A DNA stretch of 64,000 bases from Clarkia xantiana subsp. parviflora. Lineage: Eukaryota > Streptophyta > Magnoliopsida > Myrtales > Onagraceae. This document shows, piece after piece, positions 24,001 through 36,494 of this stretch. Both the position numbers and the translations under genes were made by a program. Within the stretch, counting starts at the first letter, position 1; each line of letters begins with the position of its first letter. The notes under the pieces were generated by a model, which did no database searches, was not told where the DNA came from, and saw only the letters and a list, made by a program, of their open reading frames with translations. The stretch is from contig JAPTYO010000005.1 in assembly GCA_036873135.1 (NCBI GenBank), positions 15,726,166 to 15,790,165 on the forward strand, read 5' to 3'.

Positions 24001-25476
24001 ATTCCATTGCCCAATCACCATGGACTTGCCACTCTAGCCCTGAAGCAACACATGATCACAAGTAAAGATCACTTTGCAATTTAACTGGCTAGGCAACCTA
24101 GAGACTGAGATCAAACTGAACTTGAAATCATGGACCAAAAGGATGTTAGTCAATGTGAATCCACTTGAGAAAGAGCAAGAACCAATATGGGTCACTTTGC
24201 ACTTGTGACCATTTGGCAAGTGCACATATTGGTGATCAGAGTCACTCTTCTTCAAATCATGTAGCCATTCAATTTGATGAGTGATATGGTTATTTGCACC
24301 TGAGTCAACTATCCAAACCATAGGATCACTAGATATACCTGCCATGTTGACATGAGCTTGATCCACATCTTCAAAGGATAGAGGTGTATGATCAAAATGA
24401 TCATCATGGGCAGCAACATGTTGAATCCTTTTGTCAGCTGTGCCATGGAAGATTCTCTTGTCTTTGGTTGCCACATGCTCAATTGAACTTGAGGTACCAC
24501 CATCTTCAACAATGTTTGCTGAGTTCCAATTCCTCTTAGGAGCATTTGGATTGTTTTGATGGATTGGATGATCATATGGGTAGCCATGCTTGGTGTAGCA
24601 AACATCCTCATGATGACCCTTCTTGCCACAATAGGTGCAAGTAGGAAGTGGTTTGCCACTTGAAGCATTGAAATTGCCTCTGCCTCTTCCAATGCCATTG
24701 CCTCTTCCAAAGCCTCTACCCCTTGCATATCCTCTTCCATTGCCTCTTCCTCCTCCATAAGATGGAATCTTCCCAGTGAATAAGGCTGTTGCCTCACCCA
24801 CATCACCAATGGAACCAGAAATGGTCCTTTGACTCTCTTCTTGTACTAACACAGAGAAGGCAATGCTAAGTGTAGGAAGGGGTTGCCTCATAAGCAAGTT
24901 TCTCCTAATGTGTCCATAGGAATCATTTAGTCCCAAGAGGAAAGCCATCAACTTCTGTTTCTCTTTGTGCTCATTGACAATGGCAATGTCCCCAGCACAT
25001 TGGAGAACCAAATCATCAATGGAAGCAAGAGCATCTCATAGTTGCTTCATCTTGGCAAAGTATTCAGTGATGGAGAGCACACATTGAGATGTTTGGTAAA
25101 TCTCTCTTGTCAATTGAAAGATTTGAGTGCCATCCACTTTGTCAAACATCTCCTTTAAGTCATTCCAAATGGAAGAGGCTGTAGGATTGTAGATCAAGCC
25201 ATTGACCAAGTCCTTGGCCACAGTGTTCCTTAACCATGCCTTGACAATTGCATTTGCCCTATCCCATCTCACCCTATCATTGACACCAACATCCAATCTT
25301 GTGAATGTGCCATCTATAAAACCAAGCTTATTCTTCACCAATAAGCCTTCTCTGATTGATGTGCTCTAAACATGATAGTTGGATGTTCCTTGAAGCTGAA
25401 AAGGAATGAGCATATGGCCAGTGGTGTCTGAGGGGTGAATGTATAGGGGATCATCAACATTGGTTTCCTGAGCCAT
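21066..25476 (-). pseudogene. copia C gag-pol polyprotein, multiply broken
   Basis: The ATG at 25476 starts AQETNVDDPLYIHPSD, a copia gag of the Retrotran_gag_3 type. Then come a GRGxGRG stretch, zinc knuckle CTYCGKKGHHEDVC, protease WIVDSGANNHITH, integrase with HRRLGHVSEQYL, CxxC, IRSDNGTEF-like LRSDNGTEFINS and HTPQQNGRVERKH, RT with ERYKARLVGKGF and YVDDLLITG, and RNase H with FCDSDWAACP, SSAEAEYRCL and YTDSQSAVKIA. Breaks in the single frame: TAG at 25366, TGA at 25036, TAG at 24034, TAA at 23272, and a frameshift with a small deletion near 22010-22020. The stop of the last frame lies inside the LTR. Confidence 0.9.
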
Positions 25477-26213
25477 CTTGAAAGCAAAGTAACACAAGGA
25501 GCTTGAAGATTCAGAGTAAAGGGAATTCAGAAGCAAGTGACTCCAATGAAAACGCACACAAACTATGCACTAGCAACAAAACTAGCACACCAAGTTTGTT
25601 GAGAATAAGACAAAATTCCAGCTCACTCTTCAGTACAATTTGTACAGTCCGCAACAAATTGCTCCAAGTTCAATGTTCACAAATCACTAGGAATGGATTA
25701 GGATCAAATCTCCATTGAAGAAAGCTCTGAAATCTTCAAGAAATGGAGTGAAAACTCGAAGAACACACAATGACTCCTCAGCCGAGCAAAGTGTATGCAA
25801 ACGTTGTAACGTAGGAAAATCACAACTTCCAAATGGTATGCGCAGCTTGAACAAGCTCAAAATTCATATCCAAATCCAGGAAAACAAAGCAAATCCCAGA
25901 TTATAACAAGAACAATCACGTAATCAGCTCAACAAGGCTGAAATCAACAAGAACTAAGCAAACTAGGACTAAGACATGTTGGCTATCCTTAGTCTATGCT
26001 CAACTTTGTGTAGTGTTGTGATTTCTTGAATTTTTACTTACTTGACATCCATTCTTGCACAAGAAATGGAAATTTCAAGGTGAGATGAAGATCCACGAAG
26101 CTTATCTTGTATGGTTATGCAAGAACAAGGTGAACTTTGAAGGCTAATGTTGAAGAAATTTGATCTTCTTCAACTAGATGTGTACGCCGCCATTAGGGAT
26201 GGCTCTGATACCA
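25477..26213 (-). other. leader of copia C with primer-binding site
   Basis: The primer-binding site TGGTATCAGAGCC (26213-26201, minus strand) fits the initiator methionine tRNA type common in plants. The remaining 700 bases before the gag ATG are unusually long for a copia leader and show no ORF that I trust. Confidence 0.8.
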
Positions 26214-26443
26214 TATAAGCTTGAATCATACTTCATTGATGATTAGGGATTACAAGCAAAGTGATACAATATATATACTAAGTGAAACTAGGCTCACCAA
26301 CTAAGACTATACAAAGAGTTGTGAACCAGGTGCATAGTGTTTGCATAGCATAACCGGGTGCATACATAGTGGCAGGGTGTATGCATAGTAAAACTAAGTG
26401 TATGCATAGTGTATTGAACATAGTCTTCATATACACTTCTATA
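26214..26443 (-). repeat. 5' LTR of copia C (230 bp)
   Basis: Complete, uninterrupted copy with ends TATAAGCTTG and CACTTCTATA (plus strand). It has internal repeats of the TGCATAGTG/TGCATACATAGTG type. Confidence 0.9.
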
Positions 26444-27034
26444 TCCGTCATCTTGAAAGAGATAAAGAAGACCAAGCTGTGGAAAAAGCCCTCTAATTTC
26501 TGCAAGGGCCCATTGGGAAAAGATGAAAGCAAATGGTGTGAAAATCACGAAGTATATGGCCACGAGACGGAAAGCTGTGTTGGATTAAGGTTTCACGTAA
26601 ACAGCTTAATTTTAAAAGGAGAAATGAAGAAGTATATCGACCAAGGCAACAAACATCAAAAGAAGTCGCATGTGAAGACTTCAGGAAAAGGCAAAGGAAA
26701 AGAAAAGGCAAATGATAATCCACATATCACCAAGTGCCGGAAAAATAACGTCACTCATGGAGCCAATTATGACGACTTATACAATCCTTGGAGCACGAAG
26801 ATGGAGGAAACAAATTTCAAACTCCCGGAAAAAAAACTTCCCCATCCACTTGAGCCAATGACTGCCTTTCTTGACAAGAACGTTGAAGAACGGTACAAGC
26901 ACCATAAAACTGGGGGGCATGACACCAACATTTGTTCATCCCCAAAGGGGGATATTGAAGAGCTCAACACTCTAGATGCACTGAGGAACTATGTGGCACG
27001 TGGCAGAATCAACTTGCCGACAAATCACCTATGA
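26444..27034 (+). pseudogene. element B gag, C-terminal part
   Basis: Directly continues the gag frame interrupted by C. It contains two CxxH-type motifs typical of Tat gag: KWCENHEVYGHETESC and, 100 residues on, KHHKTGGHDTNIC, where the leading C is replaced by Y (ERYKHH). A lysine-rich spacer lies between them. The A1/A2 gag has KYCSFHEARWHHTNFC at the equivalent place. It ends in a stop at 27034 without joining a protease frame. Confidence 0.8.
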
Positions 27035-27855
27035 AGACGTCAAACACATCATCAATCCCTTTATCTCCATTTTTGCATATCTACTTTAAGTCTTCTTAGA
27101 TAAAGTACAACTTATGTTTATTAGCTTTAGTACTTTTCAAAAGGAGCGATCAGTTGACGCCTTCCTGTAATTCGTTGTACGAACCCCAAATATCTAATGA
27201 AGGTTAAATCTACTTTCGTAGGTACATTACTATATCATGCATACTACCTTGGAATAACCCCAAGTAACAACTACGCACATATTAATTGCGTCAACAACAC
27301 AAGCTATCGCACTATGAACAACAAACGGCTTAGGTCATACAACATCCCCCATGCAACGGAGCCTCAAACATTCTGTACGCACAAGATTAAAAATCGCGTT
27401 GCAATAATAAATAAGACGGGGGCATTACCCAAGTGACAAACGTCATCAACATTGTGGAAGATAGGAATTCAGGATACGCTCCTATGTTATACGCACGCCT
27501 GTGCTAAACCCATCACAAGAAAAGAGTTAGAAAATTATTTCCAACATCCAACAAGTTTACCCTTGTCAAGAACACAAGAAGGATTGTACCACTCAAAACG
27601 TACACCGACAGCGAAACCTAATCTTCGGACAAAACAAAGGAGAAGATGAGGATTCCACCAAAATAACATCTCTCAACCATATGCACAATCGTCATACAGA
27701 CATAACCTCGGAAAGAGTCACAAGTGCATGAAGAAACACATCAAATAAACCCAGGCCCCTTGAAAGTGAACACATGAAGCATACATCGCAAAGCCAACAC
27801 ATTAATTCAACACCGCGCAACGCGCAATAGGAGAGGGAGAGCAACAACTCCAAAT
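27035..27855 (+). other. element B internal, no recognisable coding
   Basis: Short interrupted frames only. Composition resembles the neighbouring gag-pro, so decayed protease N-terminal sequence is likely but not demonstrable by eye. Confidence 0.4.
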
Positions 27856-28262
27856 CAGCGTTCCGTTCGTGATCGTAGAAAAGCCCGACGCATATAAAGG
27901 AATCCTAGGGTATACAACCATGAACAAGTGGGGTATGATAAGCGCCAACATCATACCAAAAGATCAAATTTCCAACAAAGGCAGGAATCGGTGAAATAAA
28001 GGGAGATCAGCAGCTATCAAAAGACTGCTACAAGGTTGCTCTCCAACATAATGTCAAGACAAACAATAGCGAAATTCCTGTCATTGATGAAAACCCAAGA
28101 GTAGATCATGCACGTCCTACTCTTGTTGAAGCATTACAAGAAATCAAGATAGATGAGCCAGAAAGGATGGTCCAAATAGGCGCATCACGGTCAGAAGATG
28201 AAATAATAGAAACCATCAGGAAACAGCGGTACGACTGCCAAGCAACTTGGGGGGCACCAAGC
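27856..28262 (+). pseudogene. element B protease relic
   Basis: Across small frameshifts the translation reads IPFVIVEKPDAYKGILGYTT, MNKWGMISANIIPK, then EIKGDQQ, VIDENPRVDHARPTLVEALQ and IDEPERMVQIG. It aligns with the C-terminal half of D's protease region (IPFFITEEMEEYNGVLGTTT, GEVKGNQK, IDEDPREDHGRP, EEPDRKAKIG). The homology fades after KQRYDCQATWGAPS, so reverse transcriptase sequence is absent. Confidence 0.7.
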
Positions 28263-29870
28263 TGACAAGTGCTCGGCATTCCACCAAAGTGAAGAAACGA
28301 ATAATTGCAAGAGCACGCGGTACCATTCTTCTAAGAAGGAAACACCAAGCAATGATCATATATAGGCATGAACATCATGCTAAGGAGGCATCAACGCGAA
28401 TCAACTAGAGGACGCATACAATAATGCATGGTCGCTGTTCATACACACATATTCACAATCACATATAGCGGGTGATACTTGGAAAAGCTCCGCTCCCGAC
28501 ATATGCGCACCTGTCATGATCCGCACCTATCGTATCCACACCTAGAGAAGTTTCCTACATGAACAAAGAGTCCTCGTATCAGACTCCTTTACTTTATCTA
28601 TTATATGAATTACTAAAAAGAAAATTTCATAACTCCATATTTTTGCACACTAGTAAACATTGCAACTATCTAACAAAGAGCAACTCTGTTCGTAGGTACA
28701 TACTACACTATGATTACTACATGGGAATTATGCCAAGTAGTAACCTATGCACATAATATCTACTTCAACAATACAAGCTAAGCATTATGTTCAAGGAGGG
28801 ATTTATGGCATACAACGCCAACATATCTATTATCTACACCAACAGGGAGTTTATTTCTCCATCCATAACAGCGGCTATATCAAGAAGATGTCGCCAACAC
28901 AAATCCATCACACTATGTGCACAGTCAACTTATATGTGGCGATGACAACTTGCGGGTTATCTACAAAAAGGGACTTATAAAATTCTCTACTCAAAGTGAC
29001 GACTATTCCAAAGGCGTCAACAGCAAGCAATATCTTGGATAAACACCAAGATTTACTATCAAAAGTAGCATGCTGTGGTATCCTCTTTGTAAGGGCAAAC
29101 CCCATGTTTACTTCTAAAAAATGGCATGCTGCGAAATGCTCTTAGAAGCAAATCCTCATGTTCATAGCCATTCCCTTAATAGAAACAGGATGCGGCAAAA
29201 GCAATGATGGGACTGATCACCCCACCGTGGCGGAAGTCCTCTTGTTAGACGACAACCCCACACACTAAAAGTATGCATACTCTCTTAAGGGTTCATACAC
29301 CATGAAGACTTAGGCCTGAAAAATGATAGCTTCATGTTATACGCTTTTTAAAGCACACCTTGTACAAAACTCATCAAATACAAGTTGAGTCTTGTATAAC
29401 ATTATCTTGCTCTTTAGCATTTAACGCAAAAACAGCAAAATAAGCAAGAAATATCTTGCAACAACGTCGCCTTAGAGTGGAACTAAGAGACGTATAAACT
29501 TAAGTCTTGCTACATCAAGACGACACTGCTACATGTCAAAGGCCAAGTGCCAAATACATTACTACCTGCAATGCGCAAGTCGCAACATCCTATGTTCTAT
29601 CCATCACAACAAGGAGTTCAATCCTATCATGCAAGTCCAATACATACGGACAATGAAGATAACGCAAGGTATGAAATATTACTAACAAGTTATCACATGT
29701 TTATTGAAAACAGGTCCAAATAATGAAATACCATGCAAGCAAAGGCATAAACAAAGATTTACGAAAACCTCAAGACAACATCAACCCATTCACAAAGGGT
29801 TCAATAAGCCGGAAACAGACAACCTGACACCAACCAAGAGATAGAATCATCTCCAAGGATCTATGGGAAA
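28263..29870 (+). other. element B internal, decayed or non-coding
   Basis: No domain of reverse transcriptase, RNase H or integrase found in any frame. Many short degenerate repeats. This is where pol would be in a complete Tat element. Confidence 0.5.
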
Positions 29871-29874
29871 GAGT

Positions 29875-30440
29875 TCATAATGTCAACATCAAATGCAATG
29901 TCGTCATCCGCACAAAATACATGGCAAGAATGGTCGCTTCAACTTCAATACGACATAGCTCTTCAACATAAGCGCGACAATCAGCAGTGCGTGCATCAAA
30001 ATCAGCCATCTTCAAGATCATGTTTTCAAGTGTGAAGAAGTAAACAACGCTTACCTCAATGGGAGGAACGCTCCTCCTTGGGCCGGTCCCTCGACCGGGG
30101 GGCAGAAGGCACCACCGCACGACCCTCAACTCTATTCCCTTTATCGCAAGAAGGAGTTAGCACGGTCGTACTCGGCATAAAGAACTTAGAATCGCTCGAG
30201 GAACGCGCCCCTGCGTCAGATCTTTTGAGAATTGTGCTAAAGCCGGGAACTGCAACCACGCGTTCAGCAATATGAAAGCAGCAACTTGGAAAATTAACAA
30301 GTTCAAAGAAGATGCAAAGAGGTGCCTTACTCACAAGTTCTTTACCGCGACCATATCCGGAGACTCCAGAGTAGCGGGGGAAATTGTACGGACATTCCTT
30401 CTAATAAGCGGTTTACGGTATACATCGGCTATCTGCAAAG
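29875..30440 (-). pseudogene. antisense accessory-gene exons in element B
   Basis: On the minus strand, three exon-like segments are bounded by splice signals. The first is TTTGCAG|ATAGCC... to an AACTTGTGAGTAAGG donor (about 30432-30335). The second is TTTTCCAAG|TTGC... to CATTGAG|GTAAGCG (about 30287-30053), coding VPSAPRSRDRPKEERSSH. The third encodes ADFDARTADCRAYVEELCRIEVEATIL (about 30010-29900), a coiled-coil-like end. The set resembles D's antisense gene (exon with APQSRVREPSFPSPLFG, then coiled coil). Function unknown. The call rests on layout and weak similarity. Confidence 0.5.
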
Positions 30441-31079
30441 ACGAGCTTTTTCCATCAGTCCGACCTACATTACAACATGATACAAGTCATAAAGATCATC
30501 TACAATACCAAATATTTAGAAGGACATCAACATCTACACTTGGCGTATTATTTAGATGCTCAACCATGTCGACATCCGAACACAGAGTTACTCGCAGAAT
30601 GGAAATAGTGGACTTACTCATGATAACAGCCGTGGGAAGATTAATTCCGACAAGAAGATAGCAAGATCTGATATCCTGAAAAATGCAACCAACAATCCGA
30701 TCAGTGCGCAAACACGCATCAACACTTATGCAAACATTTATGCGATGGACGCTCCATTTGAGACAACTATGTACGTACAAGGCTCATTAGTCTTCGCGGA
30801 ACAAATAACAAGCATCATGCAAGGGTGCAACTTTTTCAACACATTTACCTTACATGTCGACATCGGGCTCATACTCACAACATACATGATTACAAGGGCG
30901 AAATATTTTCTAAGTGTTTTGCTCAGGATGACAGTCAGCATTTTGCAAGCTGTCAGCATGCCACTACATGTCAGTATATTACCAAGTGTTAGCATACAAC
31001 AAGGCGTTGGCATACAACCTATGTTTACATCAAGCATATGGATACATCGTACATAGCTAGGGATAGAGAAATGATTCTA
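30441..31079 (+). other. element B, region before the 66-bp array
   Basis: No coding. It contains precursors of the array motif (AAATATTTTCTAAGTGTTTTGC at 30900-30921, split) and dispersed GTCAGCAT/TGTCAGTAT short repeats. Confidence 0.5.
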
Positions 31080-31432
31080 AGTGTGGGGGAAAGTGCGCAC
31101 ATACATGTACGTACATACATGTCGACAAGGATGGATGTCGACAAGCAAGGAATATTTCCTAAGTGTTTCCATGTACGTACGTACATGTCGACAAGGATTC
31201 ATGTCGACAAGTGAAGAATATTTTCTAAGTATTTCCATGTACGTACATATATGTCGACAATGATGCATGTCGACAAGTGAAGAATATTTTCTAAGTATTT
31301 CCATGTACGTACATACATGTCGACAAGGATGCATGTCGACAAGTGAAGAATATTTTCTAAGTATTTCCATGTACGTACATAAATGTCGACAAGTGAAGAA
31401 TATTTTCTAAGTATTTCCATGTACGTACATAC
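31080..31432 (+). repeat. 66-bp tandem array in B, left part
   Basis: Units contain CATGTACGTACATACATGTC, GACAAGGATGCATGTCGACA and AGTGAAGAATATTTTCTAAG. GTACGTAC starts at 31107, 31173 and 31239, which gives a 66-bp period. The array is cut by element D at 31433 and continues at 41014. Confidence 0.9.
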
Positions 31433-32227
31433 TGATGGATATACGCCCAATTTGAACCCGTTGACTTCCAAACCGTTGTATTTTTATCGTCCCATTTATG
31501 ATTGCAAATCGAAACTTCAACCCGGACACTTCGCGAGAACATCGACGGCTCGGACGGGGCCGAAGCGCCCGTCCGACAAAGACGAACTCACCTAGGTGAG
31601 GTTGGGTGGCCACACCCGACCTCCCCTAGGGGAGATCGGGTCGGCTGACCCGATCCCTCCTAGGAGGGATGGGGTTGGCCAACCCCACCCTCCCTAGGAG
31701 GGGTTGGGTGCCCTCACCCAACCCCTACCCTTGGAGGTCGGATTTCTCCCCCCCCCAAGGGCCCCGACACCGCCTTCGGACTCCCATGCTCGGTCCACTC
31801 CGCCTACCTCCTCCGAATCCTAATGTCTTAATTATGTGCTTAAAGGTTAATTAATTGTGTTTAAAGGCTAACGATGTCATTAAGCCACCTTAATGACACC
31901 GTTGCCTATAAATACCCCACCTTCACAACTCATTTGAACATCTTGGCCATTTTGGACATTTTAGCTCTGACATCTCTCTAGCTTTATCTCTCTAGAAAAG
32001 TACTGACTTAGGCATCGGAGAGGGTTCACCAGGCACCACCCCCCCCCCTCCGTGTCTGGTATTGCCCCTTCTGCAGGATAGAAGGAGAGAAGAAGCAAAG
32101 GAAGGAAGGAAGGAAAGAAGAAGATAGGCTAAGGCAGAGCAACTCAGGAACACCAGATCGCACACATCCCTCGTAAGGAGTGAGATCAAAGCCGACCCCC
32201 CGTTGACCTAGATCTCATAACTTAACA
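31433..32227 (+). repeat. 5' LTR of D (795 bp) with CCTAGG palindrome modules
   Basis: U3 carries four modules centred on CCTAGG, each a near-perfect palindrome (for example CGACCTCCCCTAGGGGAGAT), at about 31589-31725. TATAAATA at 31907-31914, leader GACTTAGGCATCGGAGAGGG at 32004-32023. Confidence 0.95.
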
Positions 32228-32278
32228 CTTGGCGCCGTCTGTAGGCTTCGGACAGAAAGCCTAACTATCACTAGCAAA

Positions 32279-35200
32279 ATGGCAAGCGTATATGTCATCC
32301 ACGGAGGTTACGGAGCTGGAGGAGAGTCAGCAAATGCTAGAGAAGCATACATGGCACAATTGAAGGACCATGAACCAAAGGGTGAGCAAGTAGAAGGAAA
32401 GAGGGAAGATGTAATACAATTCTCAAGAAGAGACATGGAGCATGTGTTACCAGACAACAAAGATGCCTTAGTCATAACAATGAAGATCATAGATATGGAC
32501 ATTGGAAGAATCCTGGTAGACAGTGGAAGCTCACCCAACATCATTAGCAAGAAAGTCCTCAGCATACTAGGAGTAAGGCCAAGTAGTATAAGACAGGTTC
32601 ATTCCCCCTTGGTGGGATTTTCAGGAGAGCCAACATACCCACTGGGGGCAGTCACACTACCTGTGATATTGGGCACAGGTCAGAGACAGCTAAAGATTGA
32701 TATCCCTTTCTTCATAACAGAAGAGATGGAGGAGTACAATGGAGTCCTGGGCACCACTACAATCAATAAGTGGGGTATGGTACCATCAACGCTATATCAG
32801 AAAATGAAATTCCCTACAGGCCAAGGGATAGGGGAAGTAAAAGGTAACCAGAAGGTAGCAAGGAAATGTGCAAGGATCGCACTAAGCAAGAAGAAGAAAA
32901 CAAGAGAGGTCCTGCTAATAGATGAGGACCCAAGGGAAGACCATGGAAGACCAGCCCCCATGGAGGAACTAAAAGAAATACTCATAGAAGAACCCGATAG
33001 GAAGGCAAAAATCGGGACCACCTTATCTCAGGAAGAGGAAAACCACTTAGTAGCCTTACTAAGGGAATACAAGGATCTGTTCGCCTGGTCACCAAGCGAT
33101 ATGCCAGGAATATCAGAAGAAGTAATCTCACACAAGCTCAATATAGACGCGGCAACGCGACCAATAACACAGAAGGTAAGGCCAATGGGAGGAAGCAAAA
33201 AGATAGCTATCCAGGAAGAAGTGGAAAAGCTATTGAAGGCAAATTTCATCAAAGAGATCAGATTTCAAACATGGGTGGCAAACCCAGTACTAGTGAAGAA
33301 GGCAGGAGGGAGTTGGAGAATGTGCATAGATTATCGTGACCTAAACAAAGCATGCCCTAAGGACTCATACCCTCTACCAAGAATAGATCAGTTAGTGGAT
33401 GCAACATCAGGTCACCAACTAATGAGCTTCATGGATGCATACTCAGGATATAACCAGATAAAAATGGCCCCTGAGGACGCCCCTCACACAGCATTCTACG
33501 CTGATAGCGAGATATACCATTACACAGTGATGCCTTTCGGACTCATAAATGCTGGTGCGACATACCAAAGAATGGTCAACAAAATCTTTGGGGACATGAT
33601 AGGGAAAACAATGGAAGCATATGTGGACGACATGATAGTCAAATCCAAAGAGAAGAAGGACCATGTGGAGAACCGTTGCTCAACGTTTGAAAGGATGAGG
33701 CAATACCAAGTCCGTCTAAACCCGAAAAAATGCGCATTTGGAGTGCAATCAGGAAAGTTCCTAGGCTTTATGGTAAGCCAACGAGGCATAGAGGTAAACC
33801 CCGAAAAACTTCAAGCAATTGAAGAAATGCAGTCACCTACGAAGCACAAAGAGGTTCAATGACTGAATGGGAGGTTGGCAGCCCTTAACAGATTCCTATC
33901 CAAAATAGGAGACAAGGCATTACCCTTCTTTGAGGTACTAAGGGCAAACAAAAAATTTGAATGGACACCGAGATGTGAGGAAGCCTTCCAGCAACTCAAG
34001 CAACATCTAAAGACACTACCACCCCTAGCAAAGCCTACACCAGGGGAGCCCCTCTACCTCTACATCTCTGTGAGCAACGTGGCAGTAAGCTCAGTGCTAA
34101 TTAAAGAAGAAAACGCTGCACAATTTCCAGTATACTTCGTAAGCAAAACATTGGCAAAGTATGAGATCAACTACTTGCCAATAGAAAAGTACCTCTATGC
34201 ACTGATTATATCAGCAAGAAAGTTGAGACCGTATTTTCATGGGCATGAAGTAACAGTCCTCACAGACCAACCATTGAAACACCTCCTCCAAAGACCAGAC
34301 ACATCGGGAAGACTGACCAAATGGGCAATTGAGCTAAGTGAGTTTCGCATTCATTTTGCCCCAAGAACAGCCATAAAGGGTCAGGCTCTAGCAGATTTCA
34401 TTGCCGAATTCACCGAAATTAATCCAGACGAAGACTTGGGAGAAGTCAAAATTACATGCGAGGCAAGTAGTAGTCAGGAGAAACAACCAGAAGAACTATG
34501 GGAGATGCATACTGATGGGTCATCCAACGGAGGAGGTTCAGGTGCATGCCTCTTACTATACCCACCAAACAGCGATAAGCCTATGCGCTATGCCATGGCA
34601 CTCACCTTTAAGGCAACAAACAACGAGGCTGAGTATGAAGCACTAATAACTGGCCTGAGAATAGCCAAAGGAGTAGGGGCAAAGCATTTAAGGGTCAAGT
34701 GTGATTCTCAACTAGTTGTCAATCAAGTGAAAGGAACCTACACTGCAAAGTCCGAAAATATGCAGAGATACTTACAGCAAGCCAAGGACTTGATAAAGAG
34801 CTTCCAAAGCTTCGACATTGAGTCAGTCCCAAGAGAACAAAACCAAGAGGCAGACGCCTTAAGTAAACTAGCTCTAGGGGCAGAAGCAGGCAAAGAGGTT
34901 CACTTCATAGAGCAAAGAATGCAATCAGTGATAGAACAAATGGAGGTTCTAGCAATAGATGAAGCAGAAGTCTGGATGACACCAATGCGACAATACATAA
35001 TGGAAGGAAAGCTCCCAAAAGATAAGGTGGAAGCAGTCAAGATTGAAAGGATGGCTAGGAATTACGCAGTGATGGACAATGAACTCTACAAGAAAGGATA
35101 CTCCACGCCTTTCCTCAAATGCATAGCATACCCAGAAACAGAGAGAGTGCTTGCAGAACTCCATGAGGGAGATGCGGGGTGTCATGAAGGAGCACGGTCA

Positions 35201-36205
35201 ATAAGCCGAAAGGTTTACAACCTAGGATACTATTGGCCATCAATGAGCAAAGAAGTAGCAGACTTGGTACAGAAATGTGATCACTGCCAAAGGTACTCTA
35301 GAAATATAAGAGCCCCACCAGCAAAGCTAAGCTCCATCTCAGGAGCCTGGCCTTTCGCGCAATGGGGGATTGATTTGATAGGCCCCCTACCGAAAACAAA
35401 AGGTCAGAAGACTTGCATAATCGTTGCAATAGACTACTTCTCCAAGTGGATAGAAGCAAAGGCAATGGGGAAGACAACGGACGACCAAGTTGTCAATTTC
35501 ATCCAATCTCACATTGTCTCAAGGTACGGGGTGCCAAGAGCAATAATAAGTGACAATGGCCCACAATTCAAGAGCAAGAAATTGCAGTGGTATTGCGAAA
35601 GACTGAATATAGACCACCGCTTCGCATCAGTGAAGCACCCTCAGACAAACGGACAGGTAGAATCGGCAAACAAGATAGTACTAGATGGCCTAAAGAAACG
35701 ACTCCACGCCACCAAGGGAAGTTGGGTGGATGAGCTGGAAAATGTTCTATGGGCAGTACGGACAACACCAAAAGTATCCACAGGAGAAACACCATTTGGC
35801 CTAGTATATGGAACTGAAGCGGTGGCACCAGCAGAAATAGCTGTACAATCACTGAGGACCAAGTACTTTGAGGAGCATGAGAACAACAAAGCAAGGCTTT
35901 TAGATTTAGACATGGTGGAGGATAAAAGATGGAATTCAGAAGAAGCACAGACACGAATGCGCCTTGTCTCAGCAAGGTACTACAACCGCCAAGTCAAGGA
36001 GAGACAATTCCACGTAGGAGAACTGGTGTTAAGAAGGAATGAGTTCTCACACTTAGACCAAGTCAGAAAATTATCTCCGAAGTGGGAAGGACCATACAAG
36101 ATAGCCTCAGTTCCCTACGTAAACGCTTACCGCCTTGAAGATGGGGAGGGGTATATTTCCACAAACACCTTCAGTGGAGAGCACCTAAAGAAGTACTACG
36201 TATAG
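32279..36205 (+). pseudogene. element D pol (protease-RT-RNase H-aRNase H-integrase), one in-frame TGA
   Basis: One frame of 1,309 codons, broken only by TGA at 33860-33862, where CGA (R of V-Q-R-L-N-G-R-L-A-A) is expected. The ATG lies 50 bases after the primer-binding site and starts in the protease leader (ASVYVIHGGYGAGGES), so no gag is encoded. Domains: protease ILVDSGSSPNIIS; RT with GSWRMCIDYRDLNKACPKD, FMDAYSGYNQI, MPFGLINAGATYQR and YVDDMIVKSK; RNase H with YVSKTLAKYEINY and FAPRTAIKGQALADF; a second, archaeal-type RNase H with MHTDGSSNGGGSGACLL and ATNNEAEYEALITGL (the Tat hallmark); integrase with H-x-H-CxxC (CDHCQRY), GIDLIGPLP, IISDNGPQF and HPQTNGQVESAN. It would replicate the element in the cytoplasm and insert it in the nucleus. 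Confidence 0.95.
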
Positions 36206-36494
36206 GAAGAAAGCACAAGCAAAAGCCCATATCCTTAGCTTCATATTTCACATTTTACATGTTTTAGCTTTACAAGCTTTTCAAAAACAACACTTGAGAA
36301 GGAGAGCTCACGAAGTTACTCCAACTCTACAACTATCTTTGATTTCCTACAAAGGATGTCTTGGTGCACCAAGGCATCCCGAGTGTACAAAAACATGAAT
36401 GCTCCTAAGAGAGTAGTAGTTATTCAAAAGTATTTTCCAGTGAATGTGATGTTACAATCACCAAGTTATCCTTACACAGATATGACTCCAAGTC

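Larger units (their letters stand above)
20356..26443 (-). mobile_element. Ty1/copia element C with TATA...TATA termini
   Basis: The flanking duplication TCCGT (20351-20355 and 26444-26448) defines the ends exactly. Rejoining across it restores B's gag frame (P-L-S-V-I-L-K-E). The LTRs are 230 bp, beginning TATAAGCTTG and ending ACTTCTATA (left copy CTTCTGTA) instead of TG...CA. The primer-binding site (minus strand TGGTATCAGAGCC, 26213-26201) and a polypurine tract (minus strand AAAAGGATGGGAGAA, 21097-21083) sit where they should. The left LTR carries a MITE. Confidence 0.9.

Noticed and set aside
31077..31595. Several ORFs with repeated peptide blocks on both strands
   Set aside because: Multiples-of-three translation of the 66-bp tandem array (66 = 22 codons), open in several frames without other coding signs.
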